Of a DNA stretch of 64,000 nucleotides, positions 1 to 12,000 are shown in pieces (the first letter of the stretch is position 1; each line of letters opens with the position of its first letter). Position numbers and translations under genes: made by a program. The stretch covers positions 930,001 to 994,000 of the forward strand of contig JAUFSD010000002.1 of the NCBI GenBank assembly GCA_033030425.1. The letters are read 5' to 3'. The stretch comes from Verpa conica. Its lineage: Eukaryota > Ascomycota > Pezizomycetes > Pezizales > Morchellaceae. The notes under the pieces were generated by a model that was given only the letters and a program-made list of their open reading frames with translations, was not told the origin of the DNA and made no database searches.

Positions 1-46
1 TTAATACAGCTCAGAAAAGGATAAATTGATGTCCATTTTAAAAGAC

Positions 47-350
47 TTAGTCTTGATGCCGGGTTGTGGGAAAGCTCATTGATATGACCTCTGTATGGCG
101 GATTGCAAGACCCCCAGACCTCGTGGCGCCTTTCTCCAGCAGTAGTCTGACCATAAAATCATCGCGACTGCGCATACAGGATATCCTTCTAGAGAATACG
201 TTAGGAACAAACTCCCGGGATGCCGCTGCCTGGAGTGCGTTTCCGTTGTATATCTCCGGGTCCATAAGGATATTCTGTATTCTTTGGTTAGCATTCTCTC
301 AATAATAAAGCAATAAGGAGACTAACCTGCGGCTTCAGATCGCGATGGCA
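47..350 (-). pseudogene. Decayed ankyrin-repeat gene fragment
   Basis: On the minus strand a short frame carries the ankyrin-like words GNALQAAASRE and, about 17 residues later, VRLLLEKGA. These are typical of the two helices of repeats in fungal NACHT/ankyrin proteins, but the spacing is longer than in an intact repeat. Just upstream, at 327-350, another frame reads CHRDLKPQ, which resembles a protein-kinase catalytic loop. A GTTAGT..GAGAG interval of about 31 nt could join the two in phase, but that is very short for an intron. No long frame surrounds either piece and frames shift nearby, so this looks like a remnant of a larger gene. The ankyrin assignment is fairly likely; a link to a kinase is speculative. 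Confidence 0.45.
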
Positions 351-2358
351 AAAGTTGTTTTTGTGTCTCCATCCAACAAATTGGGTCAACATACTATATT
401 TCAAGAAGCCTCCAAAAACTGTAACGGATCAGGATAGTTCAAGTTCCCTGGCCATGTCTCTGTAATTCAGGCTGCATCCATGGTGCCAAGGCTCGCAAGG
501 CCGGTCTGATCTGGTACACAAACGACGGGTGCTACAGTAAACTACCACAGGAGTACCAGAACCACATTGGGTCGCAGGCAATATCTCGAGCGTACGAGGT
601 TTATGAATGCAAGTCATCGGACCACGCATTAAACCAGCAGAGCTTGCTCGGTGACTCTGGTATCCATCTCGGAACATTTGGATCAACGAAAGGACGCTCT
701 GAGTCATTAAACTTGGGGTCAAGATGTGGTCGAAGGACCCTTGACTGTGCTTTTCCCCTATATATATATATATCCTACGTTAGTTAGATTTTCAAAGCCA
801 TAGCGGATAAATGCACTTATCACTTACCCGTTTACTTTCCTTGACCCGCTGCGAGGAGGAAGTACCCCTCGTCTCCCATAAACTCCCAGTACAAGATGTA
901 TAGGGAAAGGAGTACCGAAGCAAAGCCCCGGGCATGAGTAAAAGCTCAAAAAGGATCTATCAAGTTTAGTACGGGTGAATTTACTTCAAACCTAGATTAT
1001 ACTCACTTCCACTTGAGTAAGCAGAATCGTTCAGCGTCTTGTCCCTTTGTTGCTTTCTCTAGGCTGAAGAACAGACTCTTGGCCTGAGCCTGGTAATTAC
1101 CCTGGTAGACTGGATTAGATAGAGCCTGGATGAGAACGCGGGGCAGAGAAGACCCTCGATCAATTGCCGAAGCCGCAGAGGTCTAAAGCAGCCTTCACTC
1201 AAGACAATTGCTTCTAGTATTTTGACTTTGTTGACCACTGAACATTTCTGCCACATATCCCGGGGAGGAGAAACTCTGACTGCTGAGACTGATCACCGCT
1301 CCCTAACTGATCTAGGATCACATATATTCATTTCCCAACAACCCGGAGTACGTGTATGAGAGCTGGCTAGATGGTCCTAGTGTCTCTGGAGTTCTGCTAG
1401 ACTGGGATTGGTAGAGAGAATTGCCATGCCTATTGTACCCGTGTAGGAAAAGGAACTTCCGATGGTTTATGGATATATAGGGATGTTATTTCGACTCTGA
1501 AGCTGTTGATCGCAAAAAAGAGGAAAGGTCTAAGAAAATCATGTAAAAAGAGAGGGGGGGTGCTGCGGGGTAGCGATGTGGTGGTTGGAACAGTCAGGGA
1601 AACTGGCCAAAGCAGCCAGACCTGACTGTCCCAACCGTGTGGAGTTGGGGGGTCTGAGGTGTTGCGGAGTATGAGCAACATTGATGGGGCCGAGGACGAT
1701 GCGGGGTTTTATAGAATGTACTGGTGACTAGTTTTCGTGAAGTTAGGTATTAGGGTAAAGTTGGTAGCGAGGTGGGACCTGCATGCCCAGAGATTGTGTA
1801 AAAACGAAACCGGGGTAACAAAACATTCAATTACGATCTTTAGGGGAATATTCTGTTATAGATCATAAACTCCCAACCACTTGGCCTTGAGGTATTTTAT
1901 TATTTAGAGAACAAAATTCAATCTAGGGACCCGGTTAGGCACCTGATATACAGGCGCGAGCATCATTATGGGGTTGATACCTACATAGAAAGGTCAAGCA
2001 TACAAAATTCAATAGATTTCCGATTTTAGTAGGTAAAATCATTGGATTAAATAATATATTAATCCTCTCCCAAGAAGTTTAGTCATATATAATCACTCAT
2101 CCACCTACGTGTATATCCTCACCTTTGAATAAATGAATTATAAATACATAGAGCCTTATATCCGCCTTTGTTTTAGAGGTTGTTTTCACGAATACAAGGC
2201 ATGTAGTAATCTCGTATAGATAAGCCTAAAATAGTAACTTTTAATGTGGAACTAATAGAAATATTTATAGAAATACATCGACAATAATCATACACGACGG
2301 AGGGATATTGAAAACTCCTTAAGATAGAATTAATGGAACCTCTCTAACACCCAATCAA
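351..2358. other. Intergenic region, no gene recognised
   Basis: About 2 kb with only short frames. A minus-strand frame at 429-722 (97 codons) precedes the ankyrin remnant and may be more of the same decayed gene, but I recognise no motif in it. A minus frame at 1430-1681 is low in complexity and unconvincing. From about 1780 onward the DNA is AT-rich and looks non-coding up to the UTP15 stop codon. Confidence 0.5.
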
Positions 2359-3961
2359 TTATGAAGCTGCCAACAACATTCCCAACATTCCTTTCGTCTG
2401 GCATGCCATTTTCGAGTTTTCTACCTCGTTACTAACACGATCATGTAGCTTTCTTACTAACCCGTCAAACTCAGGGGACTGGCCGAGGGCATGAGAGTAC
2501 ATATCTACAGTCATTAGTTCGTTTCCTTACACCTATGAAAGTACACTTACCGAGAATCAATAACGCAACATCCACAATAACCTCCACATATCGCGGGTCA
2601 GTAATATATTTAACAAGCCATTTTAATACCGGCTGTAGGCTCGTCTCATCCCTATTTGCCAATGCAGATTTAGTAGCATTCCGATAACGCAGTTCATTAA
2701 ACACCGTAAATGTTGTCAACGGTGCTGTGTCGACTCTTAAAACTAAATCGAGCGCATCCCCATACTTCCCCCTCCTCAATAGCTTCTCCCACCTTCTTTC
2801 TTTCTTTCCCTTTCCATCTGCGTCAATAATAATATCTGCCCCCTCACCCTTATAATCCAGCCCCCTTAGCTTTCTCTTGAGCGCACTACTCTTTTCTTTC
2901 CCTCCCCTCCCAGTAATTGGGTCGATTCCAGCAGCGATCATGTCGAAAATTTTATCCTGCTCTGTAGCCTTTACTTTATCCTTTCCATTACTGCGGGTTC
3001 TGATAGAGAGTAGCCCACCAACCATGCCAACTGTAAGGTGCTTTTCGTCTTGCGAGACGCCGACAGAGAGCACGGGGGCGGGGTACTTGATCCCGTGGAC
3101 TACTTTCCAGGATGTAGGGTCATAGATCTTTACATGGCCGTCAAGACCTGCAGTAAGGACCCGACGCCCAGCAGAAGAGGAGGAGACAGCAATCGATGTT
3201 ACTGTCTTTTGATGATTCTGGAGCACTGTGAGCGGTTTCGCAGCAACTATATCCCAGACTTGCACGATAGGGCCTGAGCCAACGAGGATTGTAGTCGCAC
3301 CAGGCATAGGGAGAAGTGCATCGACTGCCGAGGAATGTGAGAGCGTCATTACGCTTCCAGAGGCTTGTCGTGGATCCCATAGACGTACAGTGCCATCGTA
3401 GGAACCAGAGACAACAAGTGGGGTGGTAGAGGACGGGAGAAACGCGGCGTTACGGGTATAGTCGGTGTGGCCAAGGAATGTGTTCGTTGATACACCAGAG
3501 GGGAGATCCCAGAGTCGAACAGTCGTATCGTCAGATGCAGATAACAATGTAGTAAGGCTGCTAGGCGAAAATTTTGTAACCTGAACTGGCTGTTTATGCT
3601 CACTCCAAGTCTTAAGAATAGCCCTTGAGGCAAGGTTAAAAACTTGAATTAAGCCAGTTGCATCCCCAGCTACAACGATCTTCCCATCAGATCTAATATT
3701 CCCAGAGTATGCGACGTCTTTGAAGCGGGAGATTGTCTTTGAGACCGATCTGGTTTTGGACGAGAATAATTTCACCAATGTTGAGGTAGTAATCGCAAAA
3801 TCATGAGGCGCAAGAGGTGAGAAATGAATTGATGAGACAGAAGCATATTCATGAATTAGTAGTGGAGACTTAAAGGAGAGCCAATAGCGCTGTTCGGGGG
3901 TGGTGGAGGCGGGGAGGGTTGGGAGTTTAGTAGGCTGGATTCGAGTTACGGGAGTGGCCAT
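2359..3961 (-). CDS. UTP15: U3 snoRNP protein UTP15 (WD40)
   Basis: Component of the nucleolar t-UTP/UTP-A subcomplex of the small-subunit processome, needed for pre-18S rRNA processing. I join exon 1 (2551-3961) and exon 2 (2359-2504) across a 46-bp GTAAGT..TAG intron, giving 518 residues, close to yeast Utp15 (about 513). The start chosen is MATPVTRIQPTKLP; an in-frame extension to 4114 reads as low-quality leader sequence. Residues about 40-330 hold WD40 blades (for example DDTTVRLWDLPSG and SGSYDGTVRLWDPR), including the family-like YSGNIRSDGKIVVAGDATG. The C-terminal third (about 360-518, with GKYGDALDLVLR and LKWLVKYI) matches the UTP15 C-terminal domain. Exon 2 supplies the tail DMYSHALGQSPEFDGLV and the stop. 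Confidence 0.93.
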
Positions 3962-4197
3962 TGCGAGCTCTAGATTAGGACAGCCAAAGCTGAATTTTTT
4001 GAAAGAGAAGCTGCTGTATTTATGATACGTATGGATGATTTGCAGGTGGATCGATACTATCAAATGAGAGTGGAGAGAGGATATTCTATGCTTGATGTTG
4101 AAGTGGTAGGACACAGACGTTGTGATAAATTTTATGATTGAGGCTCTGATCTTATCAATCTTATCAACTAAGGGTTTATGGCAGCCTTGGCAATCAG

Positions 4198-4850
4198 TTA
4201 CCCACGTAGCTAAGAAAGCGGAGCGCTAAGAATCAATGAACCTCAATTACTGAGGTTATATCTTACTTTAGGCTAAATAGTGCGCCTCTAAATACCTATA
4301 ATCCCACAGAAGCCATAAAGAGAGATGGTAATAGCTGAGGTTTATGAAATCCTAACCCTAAGACTTTAGCACAAGCTATTGAGCTGGGGAGTTGCGTGCA
4401 GCAAGAAGCTCCTTACTGACTGTTAACTGAATGCAGATAAAGATCACGTAGGCTGCCTTAAATAGGGTAATATACATATGAACTGCTTCATCAGGCTCCA
4501 TCTTGCGCATCAGCTCACAGCAGTTCATCTAGTCTGGGTAATAGTATGGGTAACCTCAAGATAGTCTTAAGATGACTCAGCAATATATATATAGTGTAAT
4601 GCTTATTAATGCTTAATAGGTACACTATAGACCTCTGATTTGGCCTTTTTATTGACTTCAGTGTTTAGAATTAACCTAATTAGGTTTTAGGGTTAGGGTT
4701 TTTACCATAACCTCACCTGTTTTCACCTCTGGACCTAGGACTTCTGGGGCAGTATAACTGGCTATGGGTACATATTTTAGCCTAAAGCAAAGAATAATCT
4801 CAGTAACTGAGATTTCTTATCGATTCTTGTGCGAAAGTTAGGTGGGAGAC
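4198..4850. mobile_element. Degenerate foldback / MITE-like element
   Basis: The left flank (about 4198-4366) and the right flank (about 4670-4850) are imperfect reverse complements along most of their length. Matching blocks include ACTTTAGGCTAAA against its complement, TTACTGAG against CTCAGTAA, CAGAAG, CTGAGGTT, and CCTAACCCTAA against TTAGGGTTAGG. The arms are about 160 bp with roughly 300 bp between them. Many mismatches and small gaps suggest an old element. The exact ends and any target duplication are not visible. The telomere-like TTAGGG words lie inside the arms. No transposase is encoded. Confidence 0.55.
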
Positions 4851-4898
4851 TTTAGCACCCCGCCTTCATAATTATAGTGGACTGACTAGCTAGTCATC

Positions 4899-4912
4899 AT
4901 AGACCGCCCATG
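4899..4912. repeat. Target-site duplication of LINE micro-insertion (left)
   Basis: ATAGACCGCCCATG, repeated exactly at 4952-4965 on the other side of the 39-bp insert. Confidence 0.85.
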
Positions 4913-4951
4913 AATGAATGAATGAATGAATTTATCATTTAAGTACATGCA
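4913..4951 (-). mobile_element. 39-bp extremely 5'-truncated LINE insertion
   Basis: The 39 bp, read on the minus strand, is TGCATGTACTTAAATGATAA followed by ATTC repeats. It matches the 3' end of the truncated LINE at 40065-40504. It is bracketed by perfect 14-bp direct repeats, ATAGACCGCCCATG, at 4899-4912 and 4952-4965. A tail-only insertion with a target-site duplication is the expected product of aborted target-primed reverse transcription. Confidence 0.85.
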
Positions 4952-4965
4952 ATAGACCGCCCATG
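4952..4965. repeat. Target-site duplication of LINE micro-insertion (right)
   Basis: Second copy of ATAGACCGCCCATG, identical to 4899-4912. Confidence 0.85.
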
Positions 4966-6568
4966 CAGTTCAAGCCGATATATTTTTACGCCATTACTTG
5001 CATTCTCCCTCCTCTGATTTCTTCCTCCTCCTCCTCCTCACTTAAAAGTTTATAGAATGTACTGACTGTTTGTTAAAAATAGCTCTAGGGCGTGAACAGT
5101 CGCGCCAACGTGTAGGCGTACTAGTGCTGGGAATATTGGCATCTTAAACGAATATTATCAGGAAAAAAATCAGAATTCTGCCCCGTGAACATATTTCTCC
5201 TGGTGCCTTTGGGGCTGGTTTGCGGGAGGTTCAAACTCCTAGAGGCATCTAGGACGCATCATAGGTGTTAAGTTGGGGATTTATACCAGTGTCACCCCAT
5301 CTCTAGGCTGACTTTAAGGCGTCGCAGGTAGTCCAAGTTCCCGAAAATATCCAGCTCATTTTATTGTCTCCTTTATGTATCTTAACTTACTAACTCATTC
5401 CTATTTCCATACGTTCATATTCTTACTAACGCTCTTTACCAGGCAAAATTTCTACCTCTAGTACTTTTATATTAGTTACACTTGTCTATGCTGACTCTGT
5501 GAAACTAGAAATACCTGGGTTATGTCACCTCGATATAGTTAAATATAGCTACCAATAGACTGCAATGCTGTCTATGGCTACAACCAGATACAAGTGATGC
5601 GAATTTATAGTTTAAACCCTTCTGGGACACAACACCAGTATCATGTTCCCCCTAACATTCTACAAAACCTCCTTGGGAACTTGAGGGGACGTCTATGTCA
5701 GCGTGCAGACGCCTCGCAGGTCTATTCGACGATCGCCGTCCGGTGCAAGATGCCATGGAGATCGGCAGGGATTTGCTTGCTGTAAGGACATATAGATCCT
5801 GATTGTAGAGTGGGACGCTGGGACGCCTATCCCAGGTTGTTTACAGAGTAGTTTCAAGATCCAGTTAGAGTATATTAACTGGGATAACCAAAGAGCTTCG
5901 TCTGTCTTCCCTGAACAATAGTATTACTCTATAGTGAGAGAAAGTATCGTAACAGGTGGTACTAGACTTTCCCTTAGTACTAGGTGGCATCTTTGGACGC
6001 TCAAGCGCCCTATTCTTAGGTGTCTAAAGAATATTAATAACATGCTCAGTCTAGTTATTTATCATTGGAAGAGCGGACTCTCGCCCGCTCCTTATATTAG
6101 TTTATGAGCCAAATGTTACCAAAAAACTCGTCGCGTGGCAACCAGGTGGAAACCTCGATAACCTGGCAATACCGCCCTAAAGAAGAGAAACACTTGTAAC
6201 CCTTTAGTCCCCTTATGCTACCCTTTTCTCCGGGGGCGCTGAAAGCTTTGCAATTTCATACAAATTCTAGCTGTTCTTGTAACCAAGAGCAAGTCGCGCT
6301 ATCATAGAAGTATTCTGAGAAATGTCTCAAACTTCAGGCAGCAGCTTAGAGCCTTGCCTCTGTTGTAATAGTTTTATAGAAGGTGATATTCACTTCACGG
6401 CGCTCACTCACCATTACAGCCCCGCAGGTTCGCTCTATTGTTCCTACTTAAACCTCGATAGGCAGCTCCCAATAGAAGTCCCAGTAGTATCTACATTACC
6501 ACCTACAGTACTCCTCAGAAAAGAAATTCCCCCACCCTTCCAAATATTATAAAAACCGACTTACATAC

Positions 6569-7244
6569 ATGTCTTTTGGTTTCTCCGCCAGTGACTTCAT
6601 CATGGTAGGAGAGTACATACAAAGGACTTACAGAGCTCTGAACGGAAGCTCAGAGGCCGAGTATAGATCCCTTTGTAGTTCTCTTACATCTCTCAACCGC
6701 TTAGTCGACATCGCAAAAATAGTCCTCTTATCCAAATCATTCACCGGAGTCAGACCTGACACTATAATGTTGGATGCGGTCAAACTTGAGCTGAACTACT
6801 TTCAAGAAATACTGGCGGATTTTTTGAAGACCCACGAGAAATATACAGATAGTCTTTTAAGTAGTAGCGGACGGGTTAGAGATGGGTGGAGGAGGGTAAA
6901 GTGGGGCATAATTCACGAGAATGTTGCCAGAGACCTTGAGGTAAAGCTGATGGTACATATCAATGCCTTGCAGTCATATATGGTGGGGATAATATTGTAT
7001 GTACTCTTTGCTAGCTATTTCAGATTTATAAGATAGTGTAGCCCTTCGAAGGAGAAAAAGGGCCTTTCAGCTAACATTCCATAGGCAAGGTGTCTCCCGA
7101 ATAGAACAATGTGTAATCGGAGGCATCGAGGACCTCGAAAGGGTTGAGAATGCAGTTGAGAAGGTTGATATCAAACTCACCAAGTTGTTTGATCTCACCA
7201 CATTCCTTATAAGATTCGATCATACAGGGTGCATTAGAATTTAA
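6569..7244 (+). CDS. Helo-like / STAND N-terminal domain protein, small
   Basis: Exon 1 (6569-6996) and exon 2 (7037-7244) join across a 40-bp GTATGT..TAG intron to give 211 residues. The N-terminus MSFGFSASDFIMVGEYIQRT, followed by a helical region with SSEAEYRSLCSSLTSLNRLV, is characteristic of the fungal Helo-like or STAND N-terminal domain found at the front of NLR-type and ankyrin proteins. Exon 2 continues in phase with RRRKRAF and a predicted amphipathic coil (IEDLERVENAVEKVD), also usual in this family. No NACHT, NB-ARC or repeat domain follows before the stop, so this is either a stand-alone N-terminal module or the front of a degraded larger gene. Its function is not known; related domains signal in fungal cell-death and incompatibility pathways. 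Confidence 0.6.
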
Positions 7245-9075
7245 GTACTTAAAACACCCTGAAGATATCCTAGGCTGGTTAATATACTTACATGTTGCTT
7301 TTTTTATAGTTCTTGATGAGCTTTTTTCAGTCCCTATCCATATTATCTGTAGAAAGCTACATGTATGGGCCCCGGTATGAAACTAAGCTCTTGGGGATCG
7401 TCATGTTGAAACACCCTACTCCGCACAGCCCAAATCCAGGTGTTTAGCCGTGGCAGGCCAAAAATAGAACACGGCTAATTCAAAACCCGAGTCTGTATTT
7501 CTTATCAGAAGAGTGGCTAGACCAGAATTTACCTTTTGTTGAAATCACATTCAAATATTGCTGTAACAGTTTGATTCTCAATTTAGAATCTAGCTCATAT
7601 TTATAGAAGTTTTTCCGCGTTCGGATATGTAGACGGCGACAAGTAGGCAAGTAGTTAGTTTTCACAATGTCCCAACAGTATAGCTTCTTTCTATTTGACA
7701 GTGAAATATTTATGATGACCAACACCCTAGATTTTAACGCCTGAAACATTTTATCAGAAATCATCTATCGGAATTCTGTTACCCTAATAATGATAACGAG
7801 ACGTGATTTATATCTACCAACTGCCTACCAAACAAACCAAGACTAAAAGAACCTAAACCTACACCTTCAACATATCTCTACCCACTTAACTAAAACCGCA
7901 GGTCACAAAGACAAAAAGACAAAAGACCTCCAACTTTTCAACCTAAAGGAAATCAAAGGAAAGTAAAGACATGAACAACAATTGGGGGACCTAATATTTG
8001 GCTTGCCAAACCTGAGTTCCCTGCAAATTATCCCGCGTGTACTGCCCCCCGAGAAAACCAACATCAAGTTCACCCACTCAACCATGGTGAACGGAAGTAA
8101 AATAGCCCTCAAGTGCAAGCCAAATCTGAAGTGAACCTCTGCAACCAGATAAAAGCAAACAAGGGCAACAAAAGAAGTGGAGCAAAAAGTATAATGAGTG
8201 ACGTTACAAGAGATTAGTATGCATGAGATCGGAAAAGGTAAATCTCTTCTTTCACAGACGATACGAATCTTCGTTTTTATTAAGGAAGGAGGAAGGGAAT
8301 TGGGAGAGGAGAAGGGGGAAGGGGGAAGACGTCAACAAAATAAATAAAATAGGTTAGGTTAGAATTTGGGAAGGGGAGGGGTATCAGCACTTTGCGATGA
8401 CTTACTCTAGGTTCAATCCAGCTCTCTTCATAAAAAAGGCTTTAGACCCCCGTGACATACCTTTGTTCCAGCCCCCAGAAAATTACCTTTGAGATATTTG
8501 TATACCACAAAATCTTGAGACATGAACTTAACCCGAACCCATCGATCAGATCAGTCTTATCTCCCTGATACGAATATAACAAATCCCTCAAGCCCAAGAG
8601 CTGTGGTGAAAGTCTCCACAGTATGCAAACCGCCAAAACTCTTGTCCATAAGTCAAGAGATATCGCCCCCCCCCAAAAAAAAGACGAATCTAGTAGGCAA
8701 CAAAGTAACCCCTAACAAAATCATAAAGCACATAGAACGCCTGTTTCCACGAAAAGACAAAGGAACATCCCCAAAACACCCCCAGGAATTTTGACCACTT
8801 GAATAAACGCCTCCAAGAAACCCACAGAGCCCAGGTCTAGTGATGGTCGCTACGACGATATTTCTTGCTCTAGTTGTTGCCTACTAGACGAAATGTGGAA
8901 TGTGTATAAAGAGAGAATATAAGGAAATACGATAATGGCGACAAAGAAATGGCGAAAGTGACGATAGTATAGCAATGTACTAGCCGGAGATGAAAACGAG
9001 AAAACCCTTTACTGAGAGCGAACGCGTTTGGCTACTATAAGAATAGAGAAGTCAATAAAATGATAACCACTATTA
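7245..9075. other. Intergenic region, no gene recognised
   Basis: Short frames only (for example 7480-7764 minus and 8522-8794 plus), with no motif I recognise. The stretch 8260-8380 is purine-rich. The part next to 9076 probably includes the 3' untranslated region of the acidic protein gene. Confidence 0.45.
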
Positions 9076-12000
9076 TCATACAAAGAAATAGTCCCACGAA
9101 CCTTGATTTTCACCCGTACTTTCGTAACCGCCTTGCTCAAGCTCATCCTCGCGCATTCTCTTCTGGTCGCCTGGTGACTTCTGGAGCTGGGATGGCGACT
9201 TCTGCCCGAGCTCTTCTTGCGCAAGCTCTACTTCGTCGTCCTCATAGTCAATAAGCTGTTCTTCTTCGACCTCTTTGATAACGGCTGAGGATTTTTCCAA
9301 GATATCAGCGGCGTAAGACGGCGATAGAGGATGCTCATGGTCCCCCTTTATAGGGACACCAAATTCATTATCTGTAGCCGTCCCGACGACATTGACATCT
9401 CCGAATTGTTCATGCCGATAAGCAACCGAATCCTCATTGTAACCTTCATGAGGGTACTCGATAGGATATGTGTTCTCGTCTTCAGCTGGATACTGCTGCT
9501 CACCCTCAAATTCACCATATGCACCATCACCATCATAAGCTTCATGCCCCTCAATACCACCCTGGAGCACATCTTCTCCACCCAGGTAGTCGGTATGCTC
9601 ATTTATAGGATAATTGGCTGTGTATGCGAAGTCTTGATGATTGTACTCTGGATCCTGGAGATTATTATGATCGTGCTCGACCCCAGCTGTACCATTATCT
9701 TCATCGTATTCCCCCTCTTCCAATTCGAACTGTAGTGCTTGGTTATCGTACTCATAGCCCTCATATTCTTGCTGCTGGTCCCCGACATATTCATACTCGC
9801 CTTCAGCACCATCATCCCCTTGAAACACAGGAATTGAAGATGGTACTTTGGGACCATTGGAAACATTCTCACTCTTGTGGATACTGCCCTCCTTGGTTTC
9901 AGGCCAGTCTTCGGCCTGGCCAACCTGATTGTCTGATTTATTGCTAATTGAATGAGCCGGAGATTCTGCCTTTTGATTTTCTGTTGTTCCGGTCTCGTAA
10001 GCAACATGATCACAATACTTGTAAGTGATATTATACTGTTGAGCTACCCTGTTTGAGAGGGAAGACACCGGAAAATAAGAGAATAAGGAACTCGACATAC
10101 CATCAATATACGGAGAGTCAGACGCTGTAGAAATCTTCTGGTCTGGGGGGGAATAATGAGAAGACTCCTGGGGGGTTGTTTGATCTGGGGGGGAATAGTG
10201 AGAAGAATCCTCGAAAAGCTCTTGAGGGGACCCCTGATTTGAAGGAGCATGAGGGGATTCTTTTGATTCAATAGGCTGGTGCTCAAGATCATCTGTAGTT
10301 GGTTGCGGAATAGTTTCGTTATCCTCTTCATACTCGATCAACTCTTCGTCCTCTTGCTCGGAAGTCACACGGTCAGAAGGGGTATCCTGGATCTCTTCTG
10401 GCTGTTGGGCACCTAGTGAAAGTTCATCTGAAATTTCCTCTATAAAAACTTCATCCGTGTTCTCGATTTGTACCGATACTGAGGTGTGCTTAGATTCATC
10501 GTCAATCGGCCTAACTGTAGGCTTTGGGGTTTCGGAGGCCGATGAAGATCCAGAGAGAGATTTAGTATCATCAGCATTCAACTCAACATCACCTGCCTCA
10601 TCATTATCTTTCTCAGTCTCCTCCTCCTTCTCCTCATTGCCATATTCGAGGTCGAAATCGTCATCGTCATCAATTTCTTCTACCTTTTTCACCTCAGCTG
10701 AGCGTTCCGCCATTTGTTCGTTTACCTCTACTAGCTCTTTATCATCATCCTCTTTAAAAAGCGGTACTGGATAAGCCTTTTGCGAGACCTCAAGCTCAGC
10801 TTCTGTTACTTCTTCCAGAAGCTTCTCATCGTCACTATTATGATATTCCATCTGCTGATTCTCTTCATGGTCAGGTTGTGTGTCTTGCTCTTGTGCATCT
10901 TGCTCTTGTGCATCTTGCTCTTGTGCATCTTGTTCTTGTGTGTCTTGCTCTTGTGCGTCACTCTTATTCTGCTCGCCCCCAGTTTTCATATAGTTACCCT
11001 CAGTAGAAGACTCGACAACCCCGACAGCCTGAGTAAATCCGATGCCTTGGTTTACAGCTGCTGTCAAGGATGCAATACGGTTGGTAAGAGTTGGGCGGGT
11101 GGTTAGGTTTATCCGCAGAGGCTCGGGGGTTTCAACGCCGTCGTGTTGGTGGAGCTGCACATGGAAACTGAGGATATCTTGGAGCGAAAATTTATTACAA
11201 GACTTGTTGTCCTATAAGAGAAAAAAATTAGCCGATGTACTTATGTAAACGAAAGGAAAGTGTACTTACTTCGCTAATTGCAATCTCATACCCCTCAATC
11301 TCCATGACAAACTCTACATCCTTACTGACTACGCCATCCAAAACACTCCGAAGCTCCTGGAATAACTGGTCGATTCCCTTCTCGCAAATTTCATTGTCCT
11401 GAATCAAAAATTCAAGATCATTTAATGGGCTACCAACTGACCCGTCCTCAGCAATAGGTGGGGGTGGAGGGAAAAGACTAAGACGGTTTTCTCCGAACTG
11501 AACAACTATGGGGTGGAGATTGTACTGGGCAAAATCTGTAGCGGTAAATTCGCCGATGGGGGTTGGAGTCCCAATCTCGGTCTCAACCTCATCAGCATGA
11601 TTAGCTGAAGTATCTTCTTCATCTCCAAATGCTTGCTGATCTTCTAATAAGGTCGGCTCATGGGCTAGTGTAGTAGATGTGTTTTCGCTCCAGTTACCAT
11701 GATGGTGGAAATCATTATCCAATTCGACCGAGTCGTTTGCTGGCAAATCTTCTAACAAGTTATCAGAGTCTGCGTGGGGTTCTTCTGTGACTTTGGCAGG
11801 TGATTGGGAACGTTGAGTTTCATCGTCCTTATCAAGATTGGATGAATTCCCAACATCGGGTTTCGAGGGCTGGACCTCAACACTTGTTGCTTCTTCTGCA
11901 ATCTCTACATTTCCTGTTGGCACGTCTTCGTAAAGCGAGTGGTCCGGCACTGAGGATTGCTCCTGAACCGCAAAGGAGATATTGTGGGCAGGTGTAGAGT

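Larger units (their letters stand above)
3962..6568. other. Intergenic region with transposon relics
   Basis: No convincing coding sequence. It holds the imperfect foldback element (4198-4850), a 39-bp LINE micro-insertion (4913-4951), a short TCC tract near 5024-5040 and AT-rich DNA. Small frames at 5594-5785 and 6322-6552 have no recognisable motif. Confidence 0.5.

Noticed and set aside
3962..4114. N-terminal extension of UTP15 in the same frame
   Set aside because: The extra 51 residues read as AT-rich leader and the family begins near MATPVTR.
4680..4700. Interstitial telomere from TTAGGGTTAGGG
   Set aside because: Only two units, and they belong to the arms of the inverted-repeat element.
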